From an uncultured Acetatifactor sp. (lineage in GTDB: Bacteria > Bacillota > Clostridia > Lachnospirales > Lachnospiraceae): a stretch of DNA of 64,000 nucleotides. The notes beneath the pieces are model-generated. The model was not told the DNA's origin. It worked only from the letters and a program-made list of their open reading frames with translations, and searched no databases. Of this stretch, positions 1 through 8,504 are shown in pieces. Positions within the stretch are counted from its first letter, which is position 1. Each line of letters opens with the position of its first letter. The stretch spans positions 1 through 64,000 of the forward strand of contig CAKSAN010000008.1 in assembly GCA_934436435.1 (NCBI GenBank), given 5' to 3'. The position numbers and the translations under genes were made by a program.

Positions 1-1
1 A

Positions 2-802
2 ACATTCGAAAATAAAATTTACAACAGGCCACGAAAGTGGCTTAAGATTGTCAAGGTACTTACTATGGAGCGTTTACACTTTGACAAATATCTGGTAACG
101 GATTATCTGCCAAAACTGGTGGAACGTATCGAATATGTGATGAGTGAAATGGATACCGTTACAGTCTGTGACAAAGCACTGATTCTTGATTACAAAGCAG
201 AACTTCTGATACCACATAAGGAATACGATAACGCCGTAAAGAAACTAAAGAAAGCTGCTGCACTCTTGGAAGAATATCATGCAGGCGAAGCAACAGAACG
301 CTCCGCCAACCTTCTTTCCAACCTTTACAACAACTTATCGAATACTTATCTGCTCATGAGAAAATCAGAGGATGCCGTAACTACTTTGAAAGCCGCATTT
401 GAAATACGACAGAAGTATGCCGATTACGGGCTTCTTGAAACACACGACACCTTACAGCAGATGATGAACCTTGTAAATATGCTGATACTTTCCAAAGACT
501 TTAACACAGCCGAACGTCTGACTGCATTTTATGAAAATCGGGTACTCGAAAACCTCGGCAAAGACTGCATAGATTACGGTGTCTGCCTGCTTACAAAAGG
601 CATCATTTCCTATGCTCTTAACAAAGCCGCAAATGCGGAAACCTACCTACTATCTGCTGAAACAGTTTTCGATAATATTCTGGAAGAAGAAAACGGATAT
701 TCAAAAACCACCTGTCAGTACCTATATAATCTGTACCGCAGGTGGCAAAAACCGGAATTGGCGGAAGAATATAAGCAGAAACTGCTTATATCCTCTAAAT
801 AG
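2..802 (+). CDS. TPR-like repeat protein, 5' end cut by the window
   Basis: The product is almost wholly alpha-helical, with TPR-style helix pairs, for example around KEYDNAVKKLKKAAALLEEY and SEDAVTTLKAAFEIRQKY. Such folds are scaffolds for protein contacts; no catalytic motif is visible. An ATG at 65 with a weak AAGG eight bases upstream could start a 245-residue protein. However, the same frame stays open to the first base of the window and reads like real protein (basic, with NRPRKWLKIVKVL just before that ATG), so I treat the gene as 5'-truncated by the window. It runs convergently to the STAND NTPase gene. It may be the C-terminal repeat part of a larger regulator or accessory protein of the mobile element. 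The specific role is unknown. Confidence 0.6.
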   Translation, partial: TFENKIYNRPRKWLKIVKVLTMERLHFDKYLVTDYLPKLVERIEYVMSEMDTVTVCDKALILDYKAELLIPHKEYDNAVKKLKKAAALLEEYHAGEATERSANLLSNLYNNLSNTYLLMRKSEDAVTTLKAAFEIRQKYADYGLLETHDTLQQMMNLVNMLILSKDFNTAERLTAFYENRVLENLGKDCIDYGVCLLTKGIISYALNKAANAETYLLSAETVFDNILEEENGYSKTTCQYLYNLYRRWQKPELAEEYKQKLLISSK

Positions 803-891
803 TATTTTCGTGCAAATTCATATGAGTTGTCACTTCCTTGTCACCTCATTATCCATCTAAAGCACTCTAATGACTGGTTTTATAGGTTCTT

Positions 892-939
892 ACATAGGAA
901 GTGACACCGTCAATGTCACCTCGTTGTCACTTCCTATGT
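892..939. repeat. Inverted repeat between convergent genes
   Basis: Two perfect 14-base arms (ACATAGGAAGTGAC at 892-905 and its reverse complement at 926-939) enclose a 20-base loop. GTCACTTCC also occurs at 829 and GTCACCTC at 840 and 915, so the 803-1031 gap is built from repeated GTCAC words. It could be a transcript-ending hairpin for one of the convergent genes, although there is no strong T tract, or a protein-binding site. No gene is seen in this gap. Confidence 0.5.
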
Positions 940-1031
940 CAACTTTCAAATTAATATCATCTGCACCAGTTTGTATCACAACTTGGGTAGTACAGAATCC
1001 ATTTCTATTTTTTAGCAGTTCACATCGGAAT

Positions 1032-4000
1032 CTACTCGTACATTCGCTCCGTTCTGTAAATTTCTCCTACAACTTGAACACCGTCATATTTTAATACTCC
1101 AGTCCAATCACTGTATTTGCCTATACTCAAGTCATTTAAATGTATCTCCTTCGAGCCATTGACAAACCACACCAATTGCATTTTCATCTGTAACAAGAAT
1201 TTATCCAATATATCCTTTCGAATAATGATTCCGGCCTTTTGTTTTGTCAATGCCGTATCAAAAAATGCAAGCTGTCCTTCCTGATCATAATAATATCCAT
1301 CATACTCTAATTGACACAATTTCATTTTTTCAACAATCTCTGCACACGGAACACCATACGAAATAGCTTCTTCCTTTGAGGCATCGTATTCCTCCTCCCA
1401 AAGTAAATATCCTGTTGCAGATAGAATTTCACCCACATTCTCCACTATGTCAATTTCTTTTGTATAAGTTTCCTCTCTCATAGGAATTACAATTCCTTTA
1501 TCACCATCTTGTTTCTCACTACTGTTTTCACAATTATCGGAAGTATATTTTTTTAGTAAGTTTTCAAATTTAGAAAAATCCGGAACTTCAGATTTTTCGG
1601 TAACTATCTCTTTTTCACCAGTTCTGATTTCAATATTTTTCCAAAATAGTTCTCTGAAGTCTTTACTTCCTGGTGACCAAGGAAATTCACGACTATACAA
1701 AGTGTATGTCTCCGGAATCCATGTTATATTGCTATCAAGCATATTTACTTTTTTCTTAGCATACTTATCCAAGAGTGCCAATTGTTCATCCGTAACAAAA
1801 TATCCATATAACCAATTCCAATTTAGCAATTTGTCACTTGCCAAATTATTTCTATCTGTATCTGCATATTTAGTAAGGACCACCCATTGAAATCCATTTG
1901 TATCTGTCAGAATTAAATCTTCTTTTTGTAATTCAAAAAATATTGACGCTGAATCAATCCATTCATTTTCCTCAACCTTACCATGCGGAAATGTCCTTAT
2001 GTTTTCTTCTCTCGAAGCTTTAAAGTGTTCTTCAACACATTGAAAAATCGGAGCATCTTGACACAACATAAAATGCTTATTTAACGTAGGATCGAAATCT
2101 CTGACATATGGATCCCATGCCCCCTCAAATACCTCTTCCTTTTTTTCAAAGCGGTCTGCTTTTGCACAATTGTCAGATACCCGTGCAAGAATATTATACA
2201 TTGCAATCCATTGATATTTTTTTCCTATACGTTCCAACTTTGCCACATTGTGTCGGTTATAGTTGTACCTTCCTAAATTCCTATCATATTCCCCGAAAAG
2301 TTTTTCTTCATATCCGCATTCATGCAATACAAAATAAACCGCATAATTAAATATCTTTTTGTGCTCAATTTCAAAGGAAGATAATGCCGATTGGAACACA
2401 TATCGTCCAAAATCACCATACATTCCCATACCTTCAAACTTCATCGAACTAATTATCGAGTATGTTCCTCCTTCAAAATTTCCATTTAAATATCCCTGTT
2501 CTTCAATCTCTGGTATATCAGCAGAATGATATGGTGGAGTAATTTTATCGCTATCAAATTTAACTGACTCACTTGGAAATTCATATACAAATCTTTCAAT
2601 AATCAGCCTTGCATAATCTCTTAGTAAAATATCCGGATATACTTTCTCACAATCAAATACTCTGCCATATACATACCCTGCTAACGATTGGAATATTTCT
2701 TTATTTACCTGTTTCCGTTTTAAACAGGCTCCCAAAACAATACCATATAATCTTTGAATTATATATGGATCATTAACTCCTTGGAATCTTGTAAGCAAGT
2801 ATTCACACAACGAAAAATCTTCTTTTAAAATTTCTATCATTGCTTTTGATGTAACATCTCTAAACCACCGATTTGAAGACGACAGACACCAGCCAAATAA
2901 TATAAGCAAAAGTTCCTTTTGTTTTATATCTGAAAATTCAAGTTGTTCACCCTTATCATACATATTAATTAGCTGAACAATTCTATTTTCAGAATCCTGC
3001 TCTAAGCCATTAATATATCTCGTCCATAAATAATCTCTCTTATTTAATGGATAATTCAACAAAACTTCATGCAACGCTTCTGCATTTAATGAATTAGTAA
3101 TCTTAACACTGTTTGAGATAAACATTTCCCATACATTCTCAATTCCGGCAGAATATTTTGAAAACATTACTAATAAATCGTCAACAGTAATCGAAATATT
3201 CTTTCTCCATTGAAGTGAATCCACAAAGCTGTCAAACAAATCATTTCTATCATGTTCATTTTCTATTGCATCAATAATACCAATACACTCTTCTTGATAT
3301 TTTTCTGCATACAAAGCACACGTATTGATAAATAAATCACGATTTCCGTATTTACCTATTTCTCCATCTTTAATAGATAATACATCGTTTATCAAATATT
3401 CGATAACCGCATCCTTTGTTTTACATATAGACATAATCTCCTTTGAGCAAAAATAATCATTCATTTGATCATAGGAAAAGTATATTCTCTCTTCTTCAGA
3501 ATATACATAGCTATGTAAAACATTTTCTCTAATCATTTGTGTAATAAAAGGGCGAGCATTTAAGCCCAAATCATTCCATACCGATAATTGATTAAGTTCT
3601 TGCTTGGTAAATACTCTTTTTCCCGTAGTTAATATATATTCTGCAATCCCACTAACAACTGGCGTAACCAAATCCTCTGCTGAATCATACCCTGCCGCTC
3701 TTATATTTGTTAATAACACTCGATGAATATTTCTGTTAGCATATTGCAAAATTCTATCATACAATGTTGGCAAATTCACTTCATCACCCTGATATGTTTT
3801 ACAATATAGTGTCAAAAATAATGGATTTGTAATTCCTGTCGTAAATAAATGTAATGGTGTAAAAGGAATCCCATAATGATCCATAAATTTTTGTGCCGCT
3901 TCAATAGAATTTTCATCAAATCCTCTATGCCGGATATGGCATACTTCATATTTATCCATTTTTAAATCTGCAAATAATTGTTTTTTATATTCTTCTCTGA

Positions 4001-5348
4001 AGGACACTGCAAGACGCACATGTTCCATTTCCTGTATTTTATTAAAAATTGACGGTATTCCATTTTTCCATAATGTTAAATTCCATGTTTCATTCAATGC
4101 ATCTACAAAAACAGGAACAATACAATTGTTTACGGAGCCCCAAACTTCCAAAATATCTATTAATTCTTCAAACGAGTAGTTTATGCGAAGGTTAGACGCA
4201 ATTTGTTCCTGTATAGGACAGTCATCAAGATAGTCGCCCCCAAGCATAAGCAACGCATATTGCTTTTTCGTTAATAATTCTAACACTTCATTTGCAAATG
4301 TATGCGATTTCCCTACTCCTGCTTTTCCCTCCACAAAAAGGAACTTTCCTTGTAAAACTGCCTTTTCAATTTCTTGAATTTGCAGTCCTGATGCAAGTTC
4401 TATCAGCGTATACAATTTATCAATCTTATCTTCTATTCGATTCAATTCTTCAGATGAATCGTGACTATTCTTCTCCCGTAACTTCGTCCATAACCTCTCT
4501 CTCTGTTCCTTACACTCTGACATTTGTTTCTCAAAATCATCGATATCTTCTTTGACAGCCTCTTTTATCCTATTATCCCACTGCAAAACATTCAAAATTG
4601 TGTCAGTTCCAATAACTTCTAACTGATTAATTGCTTCTCGGATTTTGTCTTTATATTCAGCATAAGAATCATACTTCCATCCTAACTCATCTACTTTTTT
4701 TAACAACGTACTTTTCTTTTCATTAAAATATTGCAATGCTCTATCGTCATGTACAAACAATGAAAGATATAAGGATGCTCTCGTATCTATATTGAATTCG
4801 TCATTGTATCTTTCACCTAATTTGCTCAATACTTCCTGCGTATGATTCTCAAGCCATTTTATATTCAAAAAATTTTGGTCAAAATAATATAATCCAAGAT
4901 ATGAATATTTACGTACCATATCCAAAATCGTAACATCCGTAATTGGTTCTAAAGTTATGCCCACCTCCTCAAGTTTCTTTACAATATTTATGTAACTGTC
5001 ACAGTTGGTCGTAAGTGCCTTATTGCAAAACAAATATACATGTTCCACTTTTCCCTTGTAATACTTAACTATATTTTCAACAGAATCCATAATCTGACTG
5101 TAATCTGTCTTTTTTTCAAAGAATTTAGCTTGATAACCTATCCATCTCTCGTTCTTTTCATCATAAATAGGTTCCGCTTCAAGTCCCGGATTGTTGGGAT
5201 TACAATGTAAATGACGTTGTTTCTTATTTTCTGTAAGAAATTCATTTACAAATAACTGACGACATAAATCTTCAAACTTAAACTGTATTCCTCGTATGTC
5301 AATATTGCATGTTAAAAATTGTTCCCATGATATTATTGCCGCCATCAT
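1032..5348 (-). CDS. Avs-like STAND NTPase with N-terminal PD-(D/E)xK-like nuclease domain
   Basis: This 1438-residue protein has three parts. Residues about 1-160 look like a restriction-endonuclease fold, with E57 in GLEAEP followed by QAK at 73-75 in WIGYQAKFF. A helical linker follows to about 320. A P-loop NTPase comes next, with Walker A GKAGVGKS at 341-348 and Walker B VFVDALNE at 413-420. The last 800 or so residues are long helical repeat-like sequence, as expected for a sensor. This matches the AVAST/Avs plan, in which a STAND ATPase senses a phage protein through its C-terminal repeats, assembles and switches on an N-terminal effector; the effector here would be a DNA nuclease. Two adjacent ATGs follow a GGGAGGA. 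It is the last gene of the minus-strand defence island, 65 bp after its neighbour. Which Avs family it belongs to, and its trigger, cannot be read from sequence. Confidence 0.8.
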   Translation of the reverse strand: MMAAIISWEQFLTCNIDIRGIQFKFEDLCRQLFVNEFLTENKKQRHLHCNPNNPGLEAEPIYDEKNERWIGYQAKFFEKKTDYSQIMDSVENIVKYYKGKVEHVYLFCNKALTTNCDSYINIVKKLEEVGITLEPITDVTILDMVRKYSYLGLYYFDQNFLNIKWLENHTQEVLSKLGERYNDEFNIDTRASLYLSLFVHDDRALQYFNEKKSTLLKKVDELGWKYDSYAEYKDKIREAINQLEVIGTDTILNVLQWDNRIKEAVKEDIDDFEKQMSECKEQRERLWTKLREKNSHDSSEELNRIEDKIDKLYTLIELASGLQIQEIEKAVLQGKFLFVEGKAGVGKSHTFANEVLELLTKKQYALLMLGGDYLDDCPIQEQIASNLRINYSFEELIDILEVWGSVNNCIVPVFVDALNETWNLTLWKNGIPSIFNKIQEMEHVRLAVSFREEYKKQLFADLKMDKYEVCHIRHRGFDENSIEAAQKFMDHYGIPFTPLHLFTTGITNPLFLTLYCKTYQGDEVNLPTLYDRILQYANRNIHRVLLTNIRAAGYDSAEDLVTPVVSGIAEYILTTGKRVFTKQELNQLSVWNDLGLNARPFITQMIRENVLHSYVYSEEERIYFSYDQMNDYFCSKEIMSICKTKDAVIEYLINDVLSIKDGEIGKYGNRDLFINTCALYAEKYQEECIGIIDAIENEHDRNDLFDSFVDSLQWRKNISITVDDLLVMFSKYSAGIENVWEMFISNSVKITNSLNAEALHEVLLNYPLNKRDYLWTRYINGLEQDSENRIVQLINMYDKGEQLEFSDIKQKELLLILFGWCLSSSNRWFRDVTSKAMIEILKEDFSLCEYLLTRFQGVNDPYIIQRLYGIVLGACLKRKQVNKEIFQSLAGYVYGRVFDCEKVYPDILLRDYARLIIERFVYEFPSESVKFDSDKITPPYHSADIPEIEEQGYLNGNFEGGTYSIISSMKFEGMGMYGDFGRYVFQSALSSFEIEHKKIFNYAVYFVLHECGYEEKLFGEYDRNLGRYNYNRHNVAKLERIGKKYQWIAMYNILARVSDNCAKADRFEKKEEVFEGAWDPYVRDFDPTLNKHFMLCQDAPIFQCVEEHFKASREENIRTFPHGKVEENEWIDSASIFFELQKEDLILTDTNGFQWVVLTKYADTDRNNLASDKLLNWNWLYGYFVTDEQLALLDKYAKKKVNMLDSNITWIPETYTLYSREFPWSPGSKDFRELFWKNIEIRTGEKEIVTEKSEVPDFSKFENLLKKYTSDNCENSSEKQDGDKGIVIPMREETYTKEIDIVENVGEILSATGYLLWEEEYDASKEEAISYGVPCAEIVEKMKLCQLEYDGYYYDQEGQLAFFDTALTKQKAGIIIRKDILDKFLLQMKMQLVWFVNGSKEIHLNDLSIGKYSDWTGVLKYDGVQVVGEIYRTERMYE

Positions 5349-5384
5349 TTGTCCTCCCGTAATTATATTAATCCTTTTTAGGTA

Positions 5385-5419
5385 TTATGATTGCGAACGC
5401 AATGCGTTCGCAATCATAA
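5385..5419. promoter_or_regulatory. Perfect palindrome before the Avs-like gene
   Basis: Two 17-base arms around a single central base form one perfect dyad (left arm begins TTATGATTGCGAACGCA). It covers the stop codon of the upstream gene and ends 36 bases before the Avs-like start. No run of T follows it on the minus strand, so it is not a clean intrinsic terminator. It could be an operator, an attenuator that uncouples the Avs gene from the operon, or an mRNA-processing hairpin. Confidence 0.6.
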
Positions 5420-6490
5420 CTGTCTATCCTCTTTTATATCAACTTTCCAAGACCCACTTTTATTACTTCCCACACGACTAACAATTCCAACTTCCTTCAG
5501 TTTCTTTACCTGTTTTTCAACAGTTCTTCTTGTAACACCAAGCGTGTTCGCAATACTATCTAAAGTGTTTTCCGGTTTCTCAAGCATCAAGCATAAAATA
5601 TTTGCCGCTGTTTCACCATAATTCTCCCGAACTTCCTCATTTATCCCGAATTTATCCCGAACTTCCTCATTCGAAGCGTCATTTTGTAGTGTATCTTCAC
5701 TGAACGTAGCTGTATTCATACTTTCTTTTGCGATTTCCGTGTTCCGGTACATATTTACTCTAAAGCAACCACCCATTTCAATAAGTTCCGGTTCTCGTAA
5801 TCCTGCCTTTTTACAATTTTCAAATAATCTCGGAATACCACTTCCCCACTGTTCTACTACCTTCATATAAGCAAGGGCACTAACAATTCCTCGATTTCTC
5901 GGTTGGCTGTAACCATTTTTCAATTCTTCGATTGTCAAGCCTCCAATAAGCATTCCCGGCGAAGTAATTTCCAATCTATCGTCATACAATGCCACTTGCA
6001 CTTTACCTGGATCTAAATATGATCTGTGGCTAACTGCATTTGCAATCAACTCTCGAATGCTATCTATCGGAAGTTCACACACATCCCTACGGTACAAACC
6101 GCCAAATTCTGCACCCATACGAATATTTCTAAGAACAAACTGATATGCTTCATCAATCTGTTCACACAAAGTTCCTCCATATTCCTTTTTATCAACAAAT
6201 GTAGCTCTGGTCGTTCCTTTGAATACTCCACACTGCACAGATGCTTCCTGCAAATCATTTTGGTTTAAAAGCATATATCCATTTGTCGGAACCATCTTTC
6301 CATCCTGTTCTTGTAATAATCCCCAAGAAAGAAGTTGATTTTTCGTTACCTTCTTTACATTTTGTTTTTCTTCCGGTGTCAGGCATCTGCTTATTTTGTT
6401 TAAATCTGACATCCGTATAGTTTTATTTTTAATAACTTGAACAAACGAGTCTAATGTACAATAATGGTATATTAAACTCATTTTCACCAT
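5414..6490 (-). CDS. Chimeric protein: DUF2971 N-terminal fragment joined to an AlbA_2/HATPase_c_4-type regulator
   Basis: The first 33 or so residues (YHYCTLDSFVQVIKNKTIR) read like the start of a DUF2971 protein. From about residue 37 (LTPEEKQNVKKVTKNQL) the sequence becomes the C-terminal two thirds of the putative transcriptional regulators that normally begin with an AlbA_2/Schlafen-like domain. It carries the HATPase_c_4-like segment (about 120-240: ELIANAVSHRSY, EITSPGML, EQWGSGIPRL). A winged-helix region (about 300-350: TLDSIANTLGVTRRTVEKQV) follows. The AlbA_2 domain is missing. I infer a deletion fusing two defence-linked genes in frame; it may be a decayed relic or a working repressor. 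A short acidic repeat (EEVRDKFGINEEVRENYGE) precedes the winged helix. An alternative ATG lies three codons in, at 6481. Confidence 0.7.
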   Translation of the reverse strand: MVKMSLIYHYCTLDSFVQVIKNKTIRMSDLNKISRCLTPEEKQNVKKVTKNQLLSWGLLQEQDGKMVPTNGYMLLNQNDLQEASVQCGVFKGTTRATFVDKKEYGGTLCEQIDEAYQFVLRNIRMGAEFGGLYRRDVCELPIDSIRELIANAVSHRSYLDPGKVQVALYDDRLEITSPGMLIGGLTIEELKNGYSQPRNRGIVSALAYMKVVEQWGSGIPRLFENCKKAGLREPELIEMGGCFRVNMYRNTEIAKESMNTATFSEDTLQNDASNEEVRDKFGINEEVRENYGETAANILCLMLEKPENTLDSIANTLGVTRRTVEKQVKKLKEVGIVSRVGSNKSGSWKVDIKEDRQL

Positions 6491-6543
6491 TCCGCTCTAG
6501 GCATTTCATAACTTACGTCTCATATTTGTTTCAGACATATGGT

Positions 6544-7335
6544 TTACCACGAATGACAATTCTGCAACTTCACAACATTATCTGCCAGTCTATCAAAAGT
6601 AACTATTTTCAAGTTGTTCATTTCATACATACTTTGGCTTCTTACCTCCTTTGCAATATCCGTCATATAATCACGTCTACTGACAACAAGATAATAAAAA
6701 ATTCTATAAATTGGAATATCAATTCCAAACTTATTCAATCCTATATTTTTCATGAAATAATCTCTATTCTGATCTATCCACCTCTTCCAATCTCTTATTT
6801 GTGTAATACCTTTTCTGACACTCTCACTCTCAGAATTTGAAGATGCGATTAAATAGGGCGTATTTGGTTTTTCAAATTCAACTAAGACAATACTATACCC
6901 GTCCGAATTTTTTCCAAGTAACATGTAATCCGCTACATATTCATTGCCCAAACTCTGCTCTGGAAAAAGATATGCATCATGATGTCCAAAATTGTAATCC
7001 AGAAATATAGAGCCCGGAATAAACCACTTCATATCTTCCTTAATATATTCTTGCACATCATGTTCATTTGATGCAGAATATATTATTTTGCTATACGCAT
7101 TTGCTTCAGACCTAAAATCAACATTTCGATATTCTGTAAAATGCAAATAATTGTTTGGAAACAACGACCTTTTGTGCCAAATAAATTTTCTAACCTCTGC
7201 ATTTGGATGCGAAAATCTGGGATATTGTCTATTATTTTTCAATCCCTTTTGATTTGCATACTTCTCTTCGGCAGCATATGCGTCTTTTTCTTCTTCATTT
7301 GCATATTTCGTATAATCCCTATCCTGTAATTTCAT
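6544..7335 (-). CDS. Shedu-like DUF4263 protein
   Basis: Residues about 95-210 match the Shedu anti-phage nuclease domain (DUF4263): EHDVQEYIKEDMKWF, then ADYMLLGKNSDGYSIVLVEFEKPN, then ITQIRDWKRWIDQNRDYF. Family members fold as PD-(D/E)xK nucleases that cut nucleic acid and block phages as single-gene systems. Here the core reads D...VEFEKP, so the lysine of a canonical E-x-K is shifted by one place, as in some relatives with an EIEK-type core; activity is therefore uncertain. I chose the ATG at 7335 because GGAG precedes it by seven bases. An in-frame ATG at 7368 would add 11 residues but has a weaker site. It sits between the YdbC-like gene and the chimeric regulator in the defence island. 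Confidence 0.75.
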   Translation of the reverse strand: MKLQDRDYTKYANEEEKDAYAAEEKYANQKGLKNNRQYPRFSHPNAEVRKFIWHKRSLFPNNYLHFTEYRNVDFRSEANAYSKIIYSASNEHDVQEYIKEDMKWFIPGSIFLDYNFGHHDAYLFPEQSLGNEYVADYMLLGKNSDGYSIVLVEFEKPNTPYLIASSNSESESVRKGITQIRDWKRWIDQNRDYFMKNIGLNKFGIDIPIYRIFYYLVVSRRDYMTDIAKEVRSQSMYEMNNLKIVTFDRLADNVVKLQNCHSW

Positions 7336-7413
7336 AATATCTCCGTTCAAAGCTTGTTTATATTTCATCCTTACTTTGTATTTTCATCCAAACCAAAGTA
7401 TAAGCCATATGTA

Positions 7414-7638
7414 TTATTCTCCTACGATCTCCGTCAACAACTTATAAAGTTCCTGCACTTCATTCGCTGTCAGCGTTATTCCTTTTCCCATTTTCTCACG
7501 GTTCGGCGACCAATCACGCAAATCGTATTTTGCTTCCGCACTATTCCATGAAATAAGATTAAGTTCTTTCTGCCAGCCTTTTGCACTTTCTGAAAGTACT
7601 CCCAGTTCTTCCACAATATCATATTTAATATCTGCCAT
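7414..7638 (-). CDS. YdbC/PC4-family ssDNA-binding protein
   Basis: This 74-residue protein matches the bacterial YdbC family, which has the PC4 transcription-coactivator fold and binds single-stranded nucleic acid as a dimer. Recognisable stretches are YDIVEELGVLSESAKGWQKE, LNLISWN, KYDLRDWSP and EKMGKGITLT. The length is typical. AAGGAG precedes the ATG by seven bases. It is the third member of the tail of the defence island. YdbC genes are often carried on clostridial mobile elements, but here it lies inside a restriction and defence operon, so it may shield or sense single-stranded intermediates made by the helicases or nucleases beside it. That role is inference. Confidence 0.85.
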   Translation of the reverse strand: MADIKYDIVEELGVLSESAKGWQKELNLISWNSAEAKYDLRDWSPNREKMGKGITLTANEVQELYKLLTEIVGE

Positions 7639-7650
7639 ACAATTTCTCCT

Positions 7651-8496
7651 TCAAACCCGCATCTCTGTCTTCTCTCTTAAGTAGCTGTCACAATTCTCAT
7701 CCAATACATTCTTATGCTTATTTAAAAATTCCGATACAAATGGAGCCACCCAATACTGTGACCCCTCTGGCGGAGTATCCCCAAAATCCAGACTATCGGT
7801 ATAATCATAAGACATAATGAGTAACGGATTTATCAGCACAGCTAAGAACAGGAATGTCTCTGTAATAAATATCGCAGCTTCGCTAAACTCATCACACTTC
7901 TTTTTCATCTCCTGCTTCAAAGCCAATCTATCATATGATTCATTGTAATAAAGACGACCATTAGAGTGTACATAATTATTTAGCTTATCAGCCAACCTAT
8001 CAAATGAACCTTTTAACCTAAACTTCTGCACTACACTTTGTGTTGCGGGATGTGACGCAATACACTTCAAAACAGCCCCTATGTGTAAATCTTTTTGCTG
8101 ATTATGTACCCAATCCCAGATGTTTTTCTCATCTTCGTTCAACTGGTCTACATCTACAAATTGAGTAAAATCACTATTATCTGCTACAGCAAACAAATAT
8201 AGATAATAAAGCAAATCATCACGATACTTACGGAGTAACGAATACGCATCGGCAAAATTAGCATTTAAACAACAATATCGAATACTCTCCATTGTTCTGG
8301 TTGCTGAATCAAGAATAATATTCCCATTAACAGGTCCTATTCTCCTAAGAACAGAGATATCCCTTCCAAAAGCCAGATATCCTAATTCGCTCAGAAAATC
8401 TCTAAGCTCTGTAAGGGTTTCATCAAGGTCGATAAAATCTTGATTCTTGCTGATAGCATTTCTATTTTTTTCAAACTCGTCTATTGATGAAAACAT
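7651..8496 (-). CDS. Unrecognised helical protein downstream of type III Res
   Basis: I do not recognise this 281-residue protein. It is mostly helical, with a hydrophobic stretch near residues 205-225 (EAAIFITETFLFLAVLINPLL) that could be a membrane segment or buried helix. A histidine-bearing segment (NNYVHSNGRLYYNESYDRL) recalls the conserved histidine of helical proteins in DUF5677-like or Abi-like families, but the match is too weak to name. It starts eight bases after the Res stop codon and is therefore very probably co-translated with it. It could be an accessory or toxin-like part of the restriction system. It ends 12 bases before the YdbC-like gene. Confidence 0.7.
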   Translation of the reverse strand: MFSSIDEFEKNRNAISKNQDFIDLDETLTELRDFLSELGYLAFGRDISVLRRIGPVNGNIILDSATRTMESIRYCCLNANFADAYSLLRKYRDDLLYYLYLFAVADNSDFTQFVDVDQLNEDEKNIWDWVHNQQKDLHIGAVLKCIASHPATQSVVQKFRLKGSFDRLADKLNNYVHSNGRLYYNESYDRLALKQEMKKKCDEFSEAAIFITETFLFLAVLINPLLIMSYDYTDSLDFGDTPPEGSQYWVAPFVSEFLNKHKNVLDENCDSYLREKTEMRV

Positions 8497-8504
8497 ATCT
8501 TTCT

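Noticed and set aside
870..1094. 74-residue frame in the 803-1031 gap
   Set aside because: It is made mostly of the GTCAC repeats and overlaps the end of the Avs-like gene; no ribosome site.
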